Assembly: GCA_050951845.1 (NCBI GenBank)
Contig: JBMNJV010000001.1
Coordinates: 955,813 to 1,019,812, forward strand
DNA length: 64,000 nt
DNA from: UBA5436 sp050951845
Lineage (GTDB): Bacteria; Bacillota; Clostridia; Saccharofermentanales; DTU023
Direction of reading: 5' to 3'
The translations under genes and the position numbers were made by a program. Below are positions 35,447 through 45,022 of the stretch, piece after piece. The first letter of the stretch is position 1. Each line of letters begins with the position of its first letter. The notes beneath the pieces are model-generated. The model searched no databases. It worked only from the letters and a program-made list of their open reading frames with translations, and was not told the DNA's origin.

Positions 35447-36325
35447 ATGTTATTTACAGGTTCCGGTGTTGCTATTGTCACACCTTTTAAAGAAAATGGA
35501 GAAATTGATTATCCGGGTTTCGATAAATTGGTCGATTTTCATTTAAAAAACAAAACCGATGCTATTATCGTAATGGGAACAACAGGAGAAGCCTCAACCG
35601 CTTCCGATCCGGAGCAGATTGCAGCGATTGATTATGTTGTGAAGAGAGTCGGCGGCAAGATTCCGGTTATCGCCGGTACCGGTATCAATCATACGGATCA
35701 CGCTGTCGAACTCAGTATTGAAGCGGAAAAAACCGGTGTTGATGCTCTGTTAATCGTTACACCTTACTACAATAAAGCTACAAAACGCGGTTTGTATGAA
35801 CATTATAAAACAATTGCCGGTAGTGTAAAAATTCCTTTGGTTCTTTATACGGTTCCCGGCCGTACCGCGGTTGAAATTCCGGTTGATCTGGTCAAGGAAT
35901 TGGCTGAAATCGACAACATCGTCGGCATTAAAGATGCAACTGGTAATTTAGCTTATACAGCTGCTCTCAAACATGCAGTACCTGAAGATTTTGCCATCTA
36001 TTCAGGCAATGATGATGTAGTTGTTCCTTTAATGTCGGTTGGCGGTCACGGAGTTATTTCGGTATTCGCCAATGCTTTACCGCTTGAAATGCATAATATG
36101 GTTCAAGCTTGCTTGGACGGTGATTTCAAAACTGCCGGTGAGATGCAGGTCAAATATTTGCCCTTAATTAAAGCAATGTTTGCAGAAGTAAATCCCGTAC
36201 CGATAAAGAGTGCAATGGAATTATTAGGTCTGCCTGCCGGTGGCTTGCGTCTGCCACTGACCAGAGCATCTGAAGCAACAGTTGAATTATTGCGCAAAGA
36301 ATTGACTGCTCTGAATTTATTATAA
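35447..36325 (+). CDS. dapA: 4-hydroxy-tetrahydrodipicolinate synthase
   Basis: 292 aa barrel, class I aldolase. Begins FTGSGVAIVTPF, phosphate/pyruvate loop MGTTGEAST, catalytic Tyr in VLYTVPGRT and Schiff-base Lys in VGIKDATGNL. Condenses pyruvate with aspartate semialdehyde. Perfect AGGAGG 8-9 nt upstream. The semialdehyde dehydrogenase gene (asd) is not in this window. Confidence 0.95.
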   Translation: MLFTGSGVAIVTPFKENGEIDYPGFDKLVDFHLKNKTDAIIVMGTTGEASTASDPEQIAAIDYVVKRVGGKIPVIAGTGINHTDHAVELSIEAEKTGVDALLIVTPYYNKATKRGLYEHYKTIAGSVKIPLVLYTVPGRTAVEIPVDLVKELAEIDNIVGIKDATGNLAYTAALKHAVPEDFAIYSGNDDVVVPLMSVGGHGVISVFANALPLEMHNMVQACLDGDFKTAGEMQVKYLPLIKAMFAEVNPVPIKSAMELLGLPAGGLRLPLTRASEATVELLRKELTALNLL

Positions 36326-36470
36326 TTTTTTGAGAATGTTTCGAATCAGGTAAATCTGAAATGCATAAAGTATAATTAACAAAGCTATCTCAAACTAAGA
36401 TTAATCGACAAATGATACTGTGATGTAAAAGCGTTAAAAATGACAAGAAATGATAAGGAAGGATAAGCTG

Positions 36471-37226
36471 ATGAAAATTTTGTTATCCGGTGCTACCGGG
36501 AAAATGGGTCATATGATTACCGATTTACTGAAAACTTCCGAGCAGCATCAGATTGTTGCCGGTTTTGCAGCTGAATTGGGTCCTGATTTACCATATCCGG
36601 TTTATCTTGATTTAGCTGATGTTGAAAATCCTGAACAAATAGATGTAATTATTGATTTTTCCAATCCGGCAAGCTTGAGTGCTTTGCTGGATTTCGGAAT
36701 TAATAATAATTTACCGATGGTGATCGCCTCAACCGGTTATTCCGATGAACAAGAATCTGCAATCAGAACGGCTTCTGAAAAAATCGCGATTCTTCATGCG
36801 AAAAACATGAGCCTTGGTGTGAATGTCATGGAAATCATGGTAGAACAGTTGGCTTCAATGCTGAAAAGTTTTGATATTGAAATCATTGAAAAACATCATC
36901 GTTATAAAGTGGATTCACCGAGCGGAACGGCAAAAATGCTGTTCGATGCTGCGAATAAAGGTCGCGCCTCTGCACTCCATGCCTTAAACGGTCGTGCCGG
37001 AATTTATGACGGTCGTGATAAAAATGAAATCGGAATTGCTGCGATCAGAGGTGGTACGATTGTCGGTGAACATTCAGTTGTCTTTGCCGGCGAAGATGAA
37101 ATTGTTGAAATCAAACACATTGCTAACTCACGCAAAGTTTTTGCCAACGGAGCAATTCAGGCAGCCGAATTTATAGTTGAGCAACCGGCAGGTTTTTACG
37201 ATATGGATGATGTTTTACAAAAGTAA
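36471..37226 (+). CDS. dapB: 4-hydroxy-tetrahydrodipicolinate reductase
   Basis: 251 aa. Nucleotide loop LSGATGKMGHM at the N-terminus and the catalytic block EIIEKHHRYKVDSPSGTAKML. The ATG at 36471 follows GGAAGGA by 7 nt; the ORF could be read from 36450 but that adds non-family residues. Reduces the dapA product. Confidence 0.95.
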   Translation: MKILLSGATGKMGHMITDLLKTSEQHQIVAGFAAELGPDLPYPVYLDLADVENPEQIDVIIDFSNPASLSALLDFGINNNLPMVIASTGYSDEQESAIRTASEKIAILHAKNMSLGVNVMEIMVEQLASMLKSFDIEIIEKHHRYKVDSPSGTAKMLFDAANKGRASALHALNGRAGIYDGRDKNEIGIAAIRGGTIVGEHSVVFAGEDEIVEIKHIANSRKVFANGAIQAAEFIVEQPAGFYDMDDVLQK

Positions 37227-37312
37227 CAGTTCGTTTTTATTGTTAACTCAACTTTTGATAATTACAAATAATTAAATATTATTATTATGAATGATTATGA
37301 CAAGGATAATAA

Positions 37313-38287
37313 ATGACGAAAATAAAAATAGGTATTGCAGGTTATGGTAATTTAGGCCGGGGTATTGAAACGGCTTTAACAAACAGTTCCGATATGGAAC
37401 TGTTTGCTATTTTTACGCGCCGTGATCCGCGCACTCTGGTTTCCGCTTCGCGAGTAGAATCCTACAATAATCTGATAAAATTTAAAAATGAAATTGATGT
37501 TTTAATTTTAGCAGGCGGTTCACAAAAAGATATTCCGAAACAAGGACCGGAGTTGGCAGCCGATTTTAATACGGTAGATTGCTTTGACACCCATTCGGCA
37601 ATTGCGGATTATTTTGCAGAAATGAATGACATAGCGCTAAAGCACAAACATGTTTCGACCGTTGCGATCGGTTGGGACCCCGGGCTTTTTTCTTTACAAA
37701 GAATGATTTCTGAGGCAATTCTACCGGTCGGCAATACGTATACATTTTGGGGAAAAGGTCTCAGTCAAGGGCACAGTGATGTTGTTCGCCGAGTGCCCGG
37801 TGTGAAAAACGGTGTGCAATATACAATTCCCGATCAGACAATGATTTCTCAAATTAAAGAAGGTAAAGCCGTTGAATATACTTCTGCCAAAGCTCATCAA
37901 AGGGTTGTTTATGTTGTGGCGGAGCCGGATGCTGATCAAGAAATAATTGCAAATGAAATCAAAAACATGCCGGATTATTTTGCACCTTATCAGACTGAAG
38001 TACACTTTATTTCTCAAGCCGAATTTTTGCAAAATCATCAGGGCATGCCGCATGGCGGCACAGTTATCAGGCAAGGTGAAACTGGCCCTGAGACTAAAGC
38101 GGTTTTTGAGTTTAATTTAAATCTGGAGAGTAATCCGCAATATACTGCTGCAATCAGTGTGGCTTTTGCCAGAGCAACATATAGATTATACAAAGCTGAA
38201 CAATATGGTGCGAAAACAATTTTTGACATTCCGCTCGGCTTATTGTCAAATAGAGATTCAGAAGATTTATTGCATAATATTATTTGA
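37313..38287 (+). CDS. ddh: meso-diaminopimelate dehydrogenase
   Basis: 324 aa. Rossmann motif IGIAGYGNLGRGIE, FTRRDP (NADP-type contact), DCFDTHSAIADYF, GWDPGLFSLQRM and GHSDVVRRVPGVKNGVQYT. Converts tetrahydrodipicolinate directly to meso-DAP with ammonia and NADPH, bypassing the acylase branches. This explains why no dapD/E/F genes are in the cluster. Placed between dapB and a glutamine synthetase, a nitrogen-assimilating context. Confidence 0.93.
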   Translation: MTKIKIGIAGYGNLGRGIETALTNSSDMELFAIFTRRDPRTLVSASRVESYNNLIKFKNEIDVLILAGGSQKDIPKQGPELAADFNTVDCFDTHSAIADYFAEMNDIALKHKHVSTVAIGWDPGLFSLQRMISEAILPVGNTYTFWGKGLSQGHSDVVRRVPGVKNGVQYTIPDQTMISQIKEGKAVEYTSAKAHQRVVYVVAEPDADQEIIANEIKNMPDYFAPYQTEVHFISQAEFLQNHQGMPHGGTVIRQGETGPETKAVFEFNLNLESNPQYTAAISVAFARATYRLYKAEQYGAKTIFDIPLGLLSNRDSEDLLHNII

Positions 38288-38397
38288 TTGCCGTGAATTG
38301 CAATATTTTTAAACAGCGATGCCAGGAGAGATATTATACAATAAACATTGTACCGAAAAGACATATGGAGCGAAAAACATATGGAGGAGGAATTGCC

Positions 38398-40551
38398 ATG
38401 ACTCGATTTGAATTGGTCAAAGAATTTGGTAAAGATTTATTCGGAAAGTCAGTGATGAAAGATCGCTTGCCTAAACCCGTATATTACGCTTGGGAGCAAG
38501 CAATTTTCCAGAATCAGCCGATTAATCGGGAAGTTGCCGATGCGATTGCCCATGCGATGAAAGTCTGGGCAATGGAGAGAGGTGCAACACATTTTTGTCA
38601 TTGGTTCCAACCTTTAACCGGTAAAACTGCCGAAAAACATGTTTCATTTCTCCAAGAGGGCAAAGACGGATCGCCGATCTCAAGATTGTCGGGTAAATCT
38701 CTGATGCGCGGTGAAACCGACGGTTCAGCTTTTCCGCATGGCGGGTTGCGTGACACCTTTGAAGCGCGCGGTTATACTTATTGGGATGTTTCTTCATCGG
38801 CTTTTGTCAGAAAAAACGTTCTTTATATTCCGAGTGTTTTTATCAGTTATACGGGTGCCAAACTTGATATGAAAATGCCTTTAATCAATGCCCGGGAAGC
38901 TTTGAGCAAACAAGCGACCAGAGTGTTAAATCTTTTAGGCAAAACGGACGTTGAATTCGTCCGTCCGATGGTCGGTCTGGAACAAGAGTATTTCTTGGTT
39001 TATAAAGACAAAGCGATGCAACGACCTGATTTGAGATTTTGCGAAAAAGCATTGTTTTCAGCTGAGATGCCGCGTGGCGGAGATTATGAAGATCCCTATT
39101 TCAGCTCGATGAGTGAAAATGTTCAGGATTTCATGGAAGAAGTAAATCGTGAATGCTGGGCGTTAGGTATTTATGCGGAAATTGAACATAATGAAGTAGC
39201 TCCGGGTCAATATGAACTGGTATCATCTTTTGCCGATGTCACGACTACCATCGACCAAAATATGTTGATTATGGATATTTTGAAAAAGGTTGCCAGACGT
39301 CACGGTTTTGAATGTTTATTAACTGAAAAGCCATTTGGCGGTTTGAACGGTTCCGGTAAACATAACAATATTTCTTTACAAGCTTCAAATGGCGATAATT
39401 TATTCGATCCGGGTGATCGTGCTCCGGAAGACTTGCAATTTATCGTATTTCTTTCGGCTTTTATTCAAACTGTCGACAGATATCAGGTTTTATTAAGAAT
39501 GGCATCTTCGAATGAGGGGAACGACCACCGTTTAGGAAGACAAGAGGCACCGCCCAGTGTGCTTTCTATTTATCTCGGAGATAAACTGCATGACTTATTT
39601 GTGCAGTTAGCAGAAACAACGGAAATAACGCCGGTTGAATTGACTCATTTAACAGCTCCGCTGGTCAGTCTGGCTGCTCAAAGCATTGATGCCACGGATC
39701 GTAACCGCACAGCTCCGATCAGTTTCAGCGGCAATAAGTTTGAAATAAGAACTTTGGGTGCATCTTTGAACGCATCTCCGCTCAACACATTCCTCTTTGC
39801 AGGTATGGCGGAAAGTCTGAAAGATATTGCCGACCGCTTAGAAGCAAGCTTGCAATCAGATAATTCTGAAACATCTGCTTCGGATAATCTTAATAAATTG
39901 AAAAATGAAAACATACAAAGACCGGAAGCGGATTCTTTACATAAAACAGTCATGCAAATTACACATGATATTTTGAGGAAACATCATGCGATATTGTTTA
40001 CCGGTAACGGTTATGGAGAAAGTTGGAAAACAGAAGCTGAAAAACGCGGTCTCAAACATTATGAAAACTATATTGATACTGTAGAAATTTTACGAGATCG
40101 TTCGACGATCGAATTATTGGAAAAATTTGATGTCTTGAATGCTCAGGAACTTGAGGCTCGATATCAAGTTCTGGTTAAAGATTTTATTCATTCGGTTAAA
40201 ACCCAAACCAGAATTATCACCAGAATGGGTCAGGAAGGTGTCTATCCGGCATTAATTGATTATCAGGCAAGATTGGAACAAGTAGCCGGTACCGGATATA
40301 GCAAATCTGCTGTTGAGCGTGCAAAGTTCAATGCCGGTTTATTAGATCGGCTGGATGAAAAAACCAAGGAAATCGACAATATGATTAATCAAGTTATTGA
40401 ACCGGAAGACCCGAGTAAAGTAATCCGTTCAATGGTTGACAAACTGCGTCCTGCCATGGAACAACTTGCTGCTCTCTTACGTGAAATAGAACTATATACT
40501 CCTTACGAGGTTTTTCCTTATCCGTCGCAAGAAGAGCTGATTGTGCTGTAA
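38398..40551 (+). CDS. glnN: glutamine synthetase type III
   Basis: 717 aa, the length of GSIII (about 700). Seen: THFCHWFQPLTG, LEQEYFLV, EVAPGQYELV, EKPFGGLNGSGKHNN, SNEGNDHRLGRQEAPPS and FEIRTLGASLNASPLN. Makes glutamine from glutamate, ATP and ammonia. Start is the ATG at 38398 after GGAGGAGG; the open frame reaches back to 38284 but overlaps ddh and lacks family similarity. Confidence 0.96.
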   Translation: MTRFELVKEFGKDLFGKSVMKDRLPKPVYYAWEQAIFQNQPINREVADAIAHAMKVWAMERGATHFCHWFQPLTGKTAEKHVSFLQEGKDGSPISRLSGKSLMRGETDGSAFPHGGLRDTFEARGYTYWDVSSSAFVRKNVLYIPSVFISYTGAKLDMKMPLINAREALSKQATRVLNLLGKTDVEFVRPMVGLEQEYFLVYKDKAMQRPDLRFCEKALFSAEMPRGGDYEDPYFSSMSENVQDFMEEVNRECWALGIYAEIEHNEVAPGQYELVSSFADVTTTIDQNMLIMDILKKVARRHGFECLLTEKPFGGLNGSGKHNNISLQASNGDNLFDPGDRAPEDLQFIVFLSAFIQTVDRYQVLLRMASSNEGNDHRLGRQEAPPSVLSIYLGDKLHDLFVQLAETTEITPVELTHLTAPLVSLAAQSIDATDRNRTAPISFSGNKFEIRTLGASLNASPLNTFLFAGMAESLKDIADRLEASLQSDNSETSASDNLNKLKNENIQRPEADSLHKTVMQITHDILRKHHAILFTGNGYGESWKTEAEKRGLKHYENYIDTVEILRDRSTIELLEKFDVLNAQELEARYQVLVKDFIHSVKTQTRIITRMGQEGVYPALIDYQARLEQVAGTGYSKSAVERAKFNAGLLDRLDEKTKEIDNMINQVIEPEDPSKVIRSMVDKLRPAMEQLAALLREIELYTPYEVFPYPSQEELIVL

Positions 40552-40653
40552 TTAGTCTGTTCATCCTGAGGTTGTTTTTTGTTGGAAAGTTTTCTTGTTT
40601 GCAAGAATACCGGATCATTATGGAAGCAAGTATATTTTCTTAAACATATTTTA

Positions 40654-40728
40654 TGGAGCGGGATACGGGATTCGAACCCGCGACTTTCAGCTTGGGAAGC
40701 TAACACTCTACCACTGAGTTAATCCCGC
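40654..40728 (-). tRNA. tRNA-Gly (anticodon CCC)
   Basis: Minus strand 75 nt, cloverleaf complete: acceptor GCGGGAT/ATCCCGC, D-arm ACTC-AGTGGTA-GAGT, anticodon stem TTAGC/GCTGA with loop TTCCCAA (CCC at 40694-40696), T-arm GCGGG-TTCGAAT-CCCGT, discriminator T and encoded CCA. The gcv (glycine) genes are nearby but unlinked in transcription. Confidence 0.97.
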
Positions 40729-40899
40729 ATGAATTGCTAAAGATATTCTACATCTTTTTGAATATTTGCACCATTAATATTTAAAATGATGTTGATGTCA
40801 GTACAGAGAAAAATTAAAGAAGAACTGCAAAATACAAAATGTAAATGAATTTAATTATCCGGAATGAATCAAAAAAATCAGGATGAGTCTTAGCTTAAA

Positions 40900-41091
40900 A
40901 TGAAAAATGATTTGGAAACCAAAGTAGACATAAAAAGAATGATTTTATCAATGGTTGTCTTGCTTGCAACGGTTATTTTATTTGCACTTTTATATAACAA
41001 TTTTATTTCAAAAGATGAAATACAAAATCATGAGTTAACAAAAGATGAAATACAAAATCATGAATTAACAGTGGAAGAACAAAACGAATAA
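40900..41091 (+). CDS. small single-pass membrane protein with duplicated tail
   Basis: 63 aa. One hydrophobic helix (about residues 14-33, MILSMVVLLATVILFALLY) followed by a charged tail in which KDEIQNHELT is repeated twice; the DNA repeat is 30 bp and near identical. The ribosome site is poor (GGATGAG 12 nt upstream). No family recognised. The surrounding 40729-40899 is AT-rich without signals. Confidence 0.45.
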   Translation: MKNDLETKVDIKRMILSMVVLLATVILFALLYNNFISKDEIQNHELTKDEIQNHELTVEEQNE

Positions 41092-41167
41092 GTACATTGC
41101 ATTTAAACTGTAATATATTAGAATAATTAGATATAGTATTTTTTAATAAAAATTAGAATAGGGATGA

Positions 41168-41533
41168 ATGATAATGATCGAAGATGTTTTACATCAAATT
41201 GTTCCGACTATTGCAGCAGGGATGGAATTAATAGCTGTTATAATTGCTGTTCTTGGAACTTTAAAGGCACTATTTCAATTTATACAAGGTGGTCTGAAGT
41301 TTGATAACAGAGAAGCCGGCTTGACTTTAGCTCATTGTCTTGCATTAAGTCTGCAAATTATGTTGATTGCTGAGATTTTAAAGACAATTGTTGTACAAAA
41401 CCTGAACAGTTTTATCCTTTTAGCTGTCGTTGCCGCTTTACGAATAATTGTTACTTTTGTGGTTCACTGGGAAGCTACCGGCCTGGCTGAAACAAATCAG
41501 CCTGAAAAAACCGAGGAAGACCAAAACTCTTAA
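41168..41533 (+). CDS. DUF1622-like membrane protein
   Basis: 121 aa, three hydrophobic helices (about 14-40, 55-80, 82-100). The pattern IAVIIAVLGTLKALFQFI...LALSLQIMLIAEILKTIV and ALRIIVTFVVHWE resembles DUF1622 proteins of unknown role. Start at 41168 or 41174, behind AGGGATGA. No functional link with neighbours is visible. Confidence 0.65.
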   Translation: MIMIEDVLHQIVPTIAAGMELIAVIIAVLGTLKALFQFIQGGLKFDNREAGLTLAHCLALSLQIMLIAEILKTIVVQNLNSFILLAVVAALRIIVTFVVHWEATGLAETNQPEKTEEDQNS

Positions 41534-41589
41534 AAAAATAATATTTTACGTTTGCAAATACGAAATCATTGTGATATAGTGCTTTCTGT

Positions 41590-41919
41590 AATTTAATATT
41601 TAAGGCTATGAGAAGGAAGAAGTTTTTGTTCCGAATTGAATGATTTTAGTTTTCAGCTGAAATCCGAAGTGAGAAAGCGATATAAGCAATCTGTTTTGAG
41701 CTGGTATTTCACTTCAGACTATTTGGAAGAGACGAGCCGCCTTTGAGCCGCGGACCGAACAGGAATCAACTAAGTAAGCTCCGCCGTAAATCCTGACGAA
41801 ACAGGGATAAAGTATGAAAATACTTAGTGAGTGCGATCTGCTGTGAAGCTGATCGAATTTAGGTGGTACCACGGACTACGTTCGCCCTAAACAGAAGAAT
41901 CTGTTTAGGCGTTTTTTAT
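41590..41919 (+). promoter_or_regulatory. T-box leader of the aminotransferase gene
   Basis: A 402-nt gap holds a T-box. The antiterminator bulge sequence AGGTGGTACCACGG (41861-41874) is followed by an intrinsic terminator: CCTAAACAG/CTGTTTAGG (41886-41909) and CGTTTTTT. The antiterminator can form between the TTTAGG next to the T-box and CCTAAA of the terminator arm. An upstream hairpin with GAAGTGA/TCACTTC arms (about 41668-41716) belongs to the specifier region. I could not fix the specifier codon by eye. Confidence 0.88.
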
Positions 41920-41935
41920 TTTATAGGAGGTTTTT

Positions 41936-43186
41936 ATGCGAACTTTTCAGAAATCTTCAAAGCTGTTTAATGTAGCTTATGATGTAAGAGGACCTGCGCT
42001 GGATGAAGCGATGCGCATGGAAAATGAAGGAATTGAAATTTTAAAATTGAATATCGGAAATCCCGGACCTTTCGGTTTTCAAGCACCGCAAGAGGTTTTG
42101 AACATTGTTACTGACGGTATAAGAAAAGCTCAAGGCTATTCCGATTCAAAAGGCATGTATGAAGCCCGGGAAGCAATTGTCGCTTACCATCTGAAAAATG
42201 GCATTGAAGGTGTCACACCTGATGATGTATACACCGGCAACGGTGTTTCGGAGTTAATCCAGATCTGTATGCAAGGTCTTTTAGATGACGGTGATGAAAT
42301 TTTAATTCCGGCACCGGATTATCCTTTGTGGACGGCGATGGCAACTTTAGCCGGCGGTACGGTCAGACATTATATTTGTGATGAAAAATCGAATTGGCAG
42401 CCGGATATAGCAGATATGCGTGCTAAAATTAACGATAAAACCAAAGCTATTGTCGTAATTAATCCGAACAATCCGACCGGAGTAGTCTATTCCGAAGAAA
42501 TTCTGATGCAAATTGTTGAATTAGCTCGTGAACATGAACTTATTATTTTTTCCGATGAAATTTATGATCGTCTGGTGATGGATGATCTTAAATTTACCTC
42601 AATTGCATCCTTGGCTCCTGATTTGTTTTGTATTACTTTGAACGGACTTTCTAAATCTCATTTGATTGCAGGGTTTCGTATCGGCTGGATGTGTCTCTCA
42701 GGTCCCAAAGTTGGTGTGAGAAGTTATATAGAAGGCTTGAACATGTTGTCGTCGATGCGACTTTGTTCGAATGCCCCTGCTCAACTTGCAGTGCCGACAG
42801 CTCTTGCAACAACGGAAGAAACAAAAGCGATGATCAGTCCCGGCGGCAGGGTATACGAACAAAGAGAAGCTGTATGCAATGCCTTGGATAAAATAGAGGG
42901 TTTGTCATATGTTCGCCCGCAGGCAGCTTTTTATGTTTTCCCGAAACTTGATATTGAACGTTTCGGCATAACCAGTGATGAAAGATTTATTTTTGATTTT
43001 CTGAGAGAACAACACGTTTTATTGGTTAGAGGCGGCGGTTTTCATTGGCCGGAACCTGATCATTTCAGAATCGTGTTCTTACCTGAAACGAAAGTGTTGA
43101 CAGAAGCGGTCGGAAGATTGGAGGCTTTTTTAATAAACTATCGTCAAGATCATACAGACCAACATCTGATATTTAAACATCAGTGA
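41936..43186 (+). CDS. PLP aminotransferase, alanine aminotransferase (AlaA) type
   Basis: 416 aa, class I fold. Starts RTFQKSSKLFNVAYDVRGPALDEA and LKLNIGNPGPFGF, closely like E. coli AlaA. INPNNPTGVVYS, FSDEIYDRLV, and Schiff-base Lys in GLSKSHLIAGFRIGWM. Probably converts pyruvate and glutamate to alanine; a valine/pyruvate or other activity cannot be excluded. The T-box leader indicates induction when a specific tRNA, presumably tRNA-Ala, is uncharged. Confidence 0.9.
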   Translation: MRTFQKSSKLFNVAYDVRGPALDEAMRMENEGIEILKLNIGNPGPFGFQAPQEVLNIVTDGIRKAQGYSDSKGMYEAREAIVAYHLKNGIEGVTPDDVYTGNGVSELIQICMQGLLDDGDEILIPAPDYPLWTAMATLAGGTVRHYICDEKSNWQPDIADMRAKINDKTKAIVVINPNNPTGVVYSEEILMQIVELAREHELIIFSDEIYDRLVMDDLKFTSIASLAPDLFCITLNGLSKSHLIAGFRIGWMCLSGPKVGVRSYIEGLNMLSSMRLCSNAPAQLAVPTALATTEETKAMISPGGRVYEQREAVCNALDKIEGLSYVRPQAAFYVFPKLDIERFGITSDERFIFDFLREQHVLLVRGGGFHWPEPDHFRIVFLPETKVLTEAVGRLEAFLINYRQDHTDQHLIFKHQ

Positions 43187-43212
43187 TGGAATAGGTATAC
43201 TATCATTGATTT

Positions 43213-43622
43213 TGTGTCAAAAATTACGTTCCTGTGGGTTCACTACCGATTCAAATTTGCAGGAGCGTCTTTTTTGGCACAAACTCATGTGTAAATAGGT
43301 TTTATATGTCAAAAATTACGTTCCTGTGGGTTCACTACCGATTCAAATTTGCAGGAGCGTCTTTTTTGGCACAAACTCATGTGTAAATAGGTTTTATATG
43401 TCAAAAATTACGTTCCTGTGGGTTCACTACCGATTCAAACTTGCAGGAGCGTCTTTTTTGGCACAAAACCATATATAAATAGGTATGATGTGTCAAAAAT
43501 TACGTTCCTGTGGGTTCACTACCGATTCAAATTTGCAGGAGCGTCTTTTTTGGCACAAAACCATATGCAAACAGGTCAAACTCATATGCAAACAGGTCAA
43601 ATTCATTTGCAAACAGGTTTGA
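43213..43622 (+). repeat. 92-bp tandem repeat family B (four units) and trailing short repeats
   Basis: Units begin TGTCAAAAATTACG at 43215, 43307, 43399 and 43491 (exact 92-bp period, more than 90 % identical). Each holds a long hairpin: TGTG[T]CAAAAA...TTCCTG (43213-43234 in unit 1) with CAGGAGCGTC...GGCACA (43260-43281). After unit 4 come three degenerate copies of ATGCAAACAGGTCAAA. The array fills the gap between the convergent aminotransferase and permease genes. Confidence 0.92.
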
Positions 43623-43648
43623 CACACCAAGCTGACTTTGCCTGAAAA

Positions 43649-45022
43649 TCAGGTTCTTAAAGCTTCTAATACCGATAATTTCATAGCACGGCGAGCAGGC
43701 AATACTCCTGCCAACATTCCGATGATTGTTGCAAAACCGATGGCTCCTGCAACCAGCCAGAGCGGAATGATCGAAAGAGAACTTCCGTTTGCACCTGCAC
43801 CATATATACCGAGTGCTTCCATACCTTGACCCGATGCATTATTCAAGATTGCAGAAACGATGAAGCTCAGACCGATTCCTAAGATGCCTCCGATTAAACC
43901 TAAAAGACATGCTTCAGCTAAGAAGATGTTGCGGATGTTCTTTAGACTGCATCCTAAAACTTTAAAGATACCTATTTCTTTAATTCTTTCATAGACGGCC
44001 ATCATCATGGTATTGGCAATTCCGATTGCAGCGACAAAGAGAGAAATACCGCCGATCCCGCCGAGAACCATTTGTTGGTTAGCCGATTGCTTGCGCATTG
44101 AATCAATGAATTCGATGTTTGATTCAACCTGAAAGCCCATCTCGCGGATTTGCTCCATGATTTCTTTGGTATGTTTCAAATCGGTTGAGCCGACAATGAT
44201 ACTGTTATAAATGACTTCACCCAGAGGTTTGCCGCTTTTGGATTTTTGTTGTCCCGGCCAAGCTTTACCCTTGAAAGTCTGATGTAAAAAATCTTCCAGC
44301 TGCCCGATTTCCGTATAGGCAGAATACAGATTCGGTGACCATTGTTGTTCATCTGCTGATCCCATAATTCCGTCAACATGTAACAGATGTTTTTTGGGAG
44401 ATGTGCCTTCACCGCCTTGGGCATTGTAATAAGCATCCGTATCCCAAGTTGCAAAACTCGGTTTGTTAATCAAATCGACTTCTGCAGGTTCCCAATCGTA
44501 AGAATTAGGATTGTAAAATTGATTAGCAATATCTTGACCGATGATTAAAGGCAATTGATTTTGTTTTTTTGTGAAATCAGGCAGTTCGCCTTCAACAATA
44601 TGGATTTTTTTCGTAGCCAGCGCTTCTGCAGTCATGCCTTCGATATTAATATAGTTCTCATAAACACCTTGTTGAACACGAATCATAATACTGAGAACAG
44701 GTGATGCATATTTAACATTCGGCAATTGTCTGATTTCATTTACGGTTTCCATATTTAATTTCTTTTTTGCGGCCTCAATTTTACTCATATTGCCGCTTGA
44801 ATCAATCATCATGCCGCCATCTTCATTTCTTACGATAACAGTGGTCAAATCAGATGACTGATCAATCATGTCCATCATTGCCTTGCTTTGACCTAAACCG
44901 ATCGAAAGCATAGTTACGATTGATGCGGTACCTATAATAACTCCGAGCAAAGTTAAAAAAGACCGCAATTTACGACGCCATAAATTGGTTAAACTTAATC
45001 TGAGCAGATCATACCATTTCAT
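43649..45022 (-). CDS. MacB/FtsX-type ABC transporter permease
   Basis: 457 aa. N-terminal cytosolic segment and helix 1 (LRSFLTLLGVIIGTASIVTML), a large extracellular MacB-type domain (about 60-320), then three C-terminal helices (GGISLFVAAIGIANTMMMAVYERIKEIGI onward) of the FtsX fold. Such permeases are mechanotransmission machines for export or envelope work, not conventional channels. Start is MKWYDLL at 45022, overlapping the upstream gene by 14 nt. Confidence 0.9.
   Translation of the reverse strand: MKWYDLLRLSLTNLWRRKLRSFLTLLGVIIGTASIVTMLSIGLGQSKAMMDMIDQSSDLTTVIVRNEDGGMMIDSSGNMSKIEAAKKKLNMETVNEIRQLPNVKYASPVLSIMIRVQQGVYENYINIEGMTAEALATKKIHIVEGELPDFTKKQNQLPLIIGQDIANQFYNPNSYDWEPAEVDLINKPSFATWDTDAYYNAQGGEGTSPKKHLLHVDGIMGSADEQQWSPNLYSAYTEIGQLEDFLHQTFKGKAWPGQQKSKSGKPLGEVIYNSIIVGSTDLKHTKEIMEQIREMGFQVESNIEFIDSMRKQSANQQMVLGGIGGISLFVAAIGIANTMMMAVYERIKEIGIFKVLGCSLKNIRNIFLAEACLLGLIGGILGIGLSFIVSAILNNASGQGMEALGIYGAGANGSSLSIIPLWLVAGAIGFATIIGMLAGVLPARRAMKLSVLEALRT

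Noticed and set aside
41590..41860. Reading the T-box specifier codon by eye
   Set aside because: Several candidate internal loops fit; without a covariance alignment a call would be a guess.
43215..43582. CRISPR array (regular 92-bp repeats)
   Set aside because: The whole 92 bp is repeated; there are no unique spacers, and no cas genes occur in the window. The same holds for families A, C and D.
43418..43645. 75-aa ORF in the family B repeats
   Set aside because: It reads through the repeat units, has no ribosome site and no similarity to proteins.
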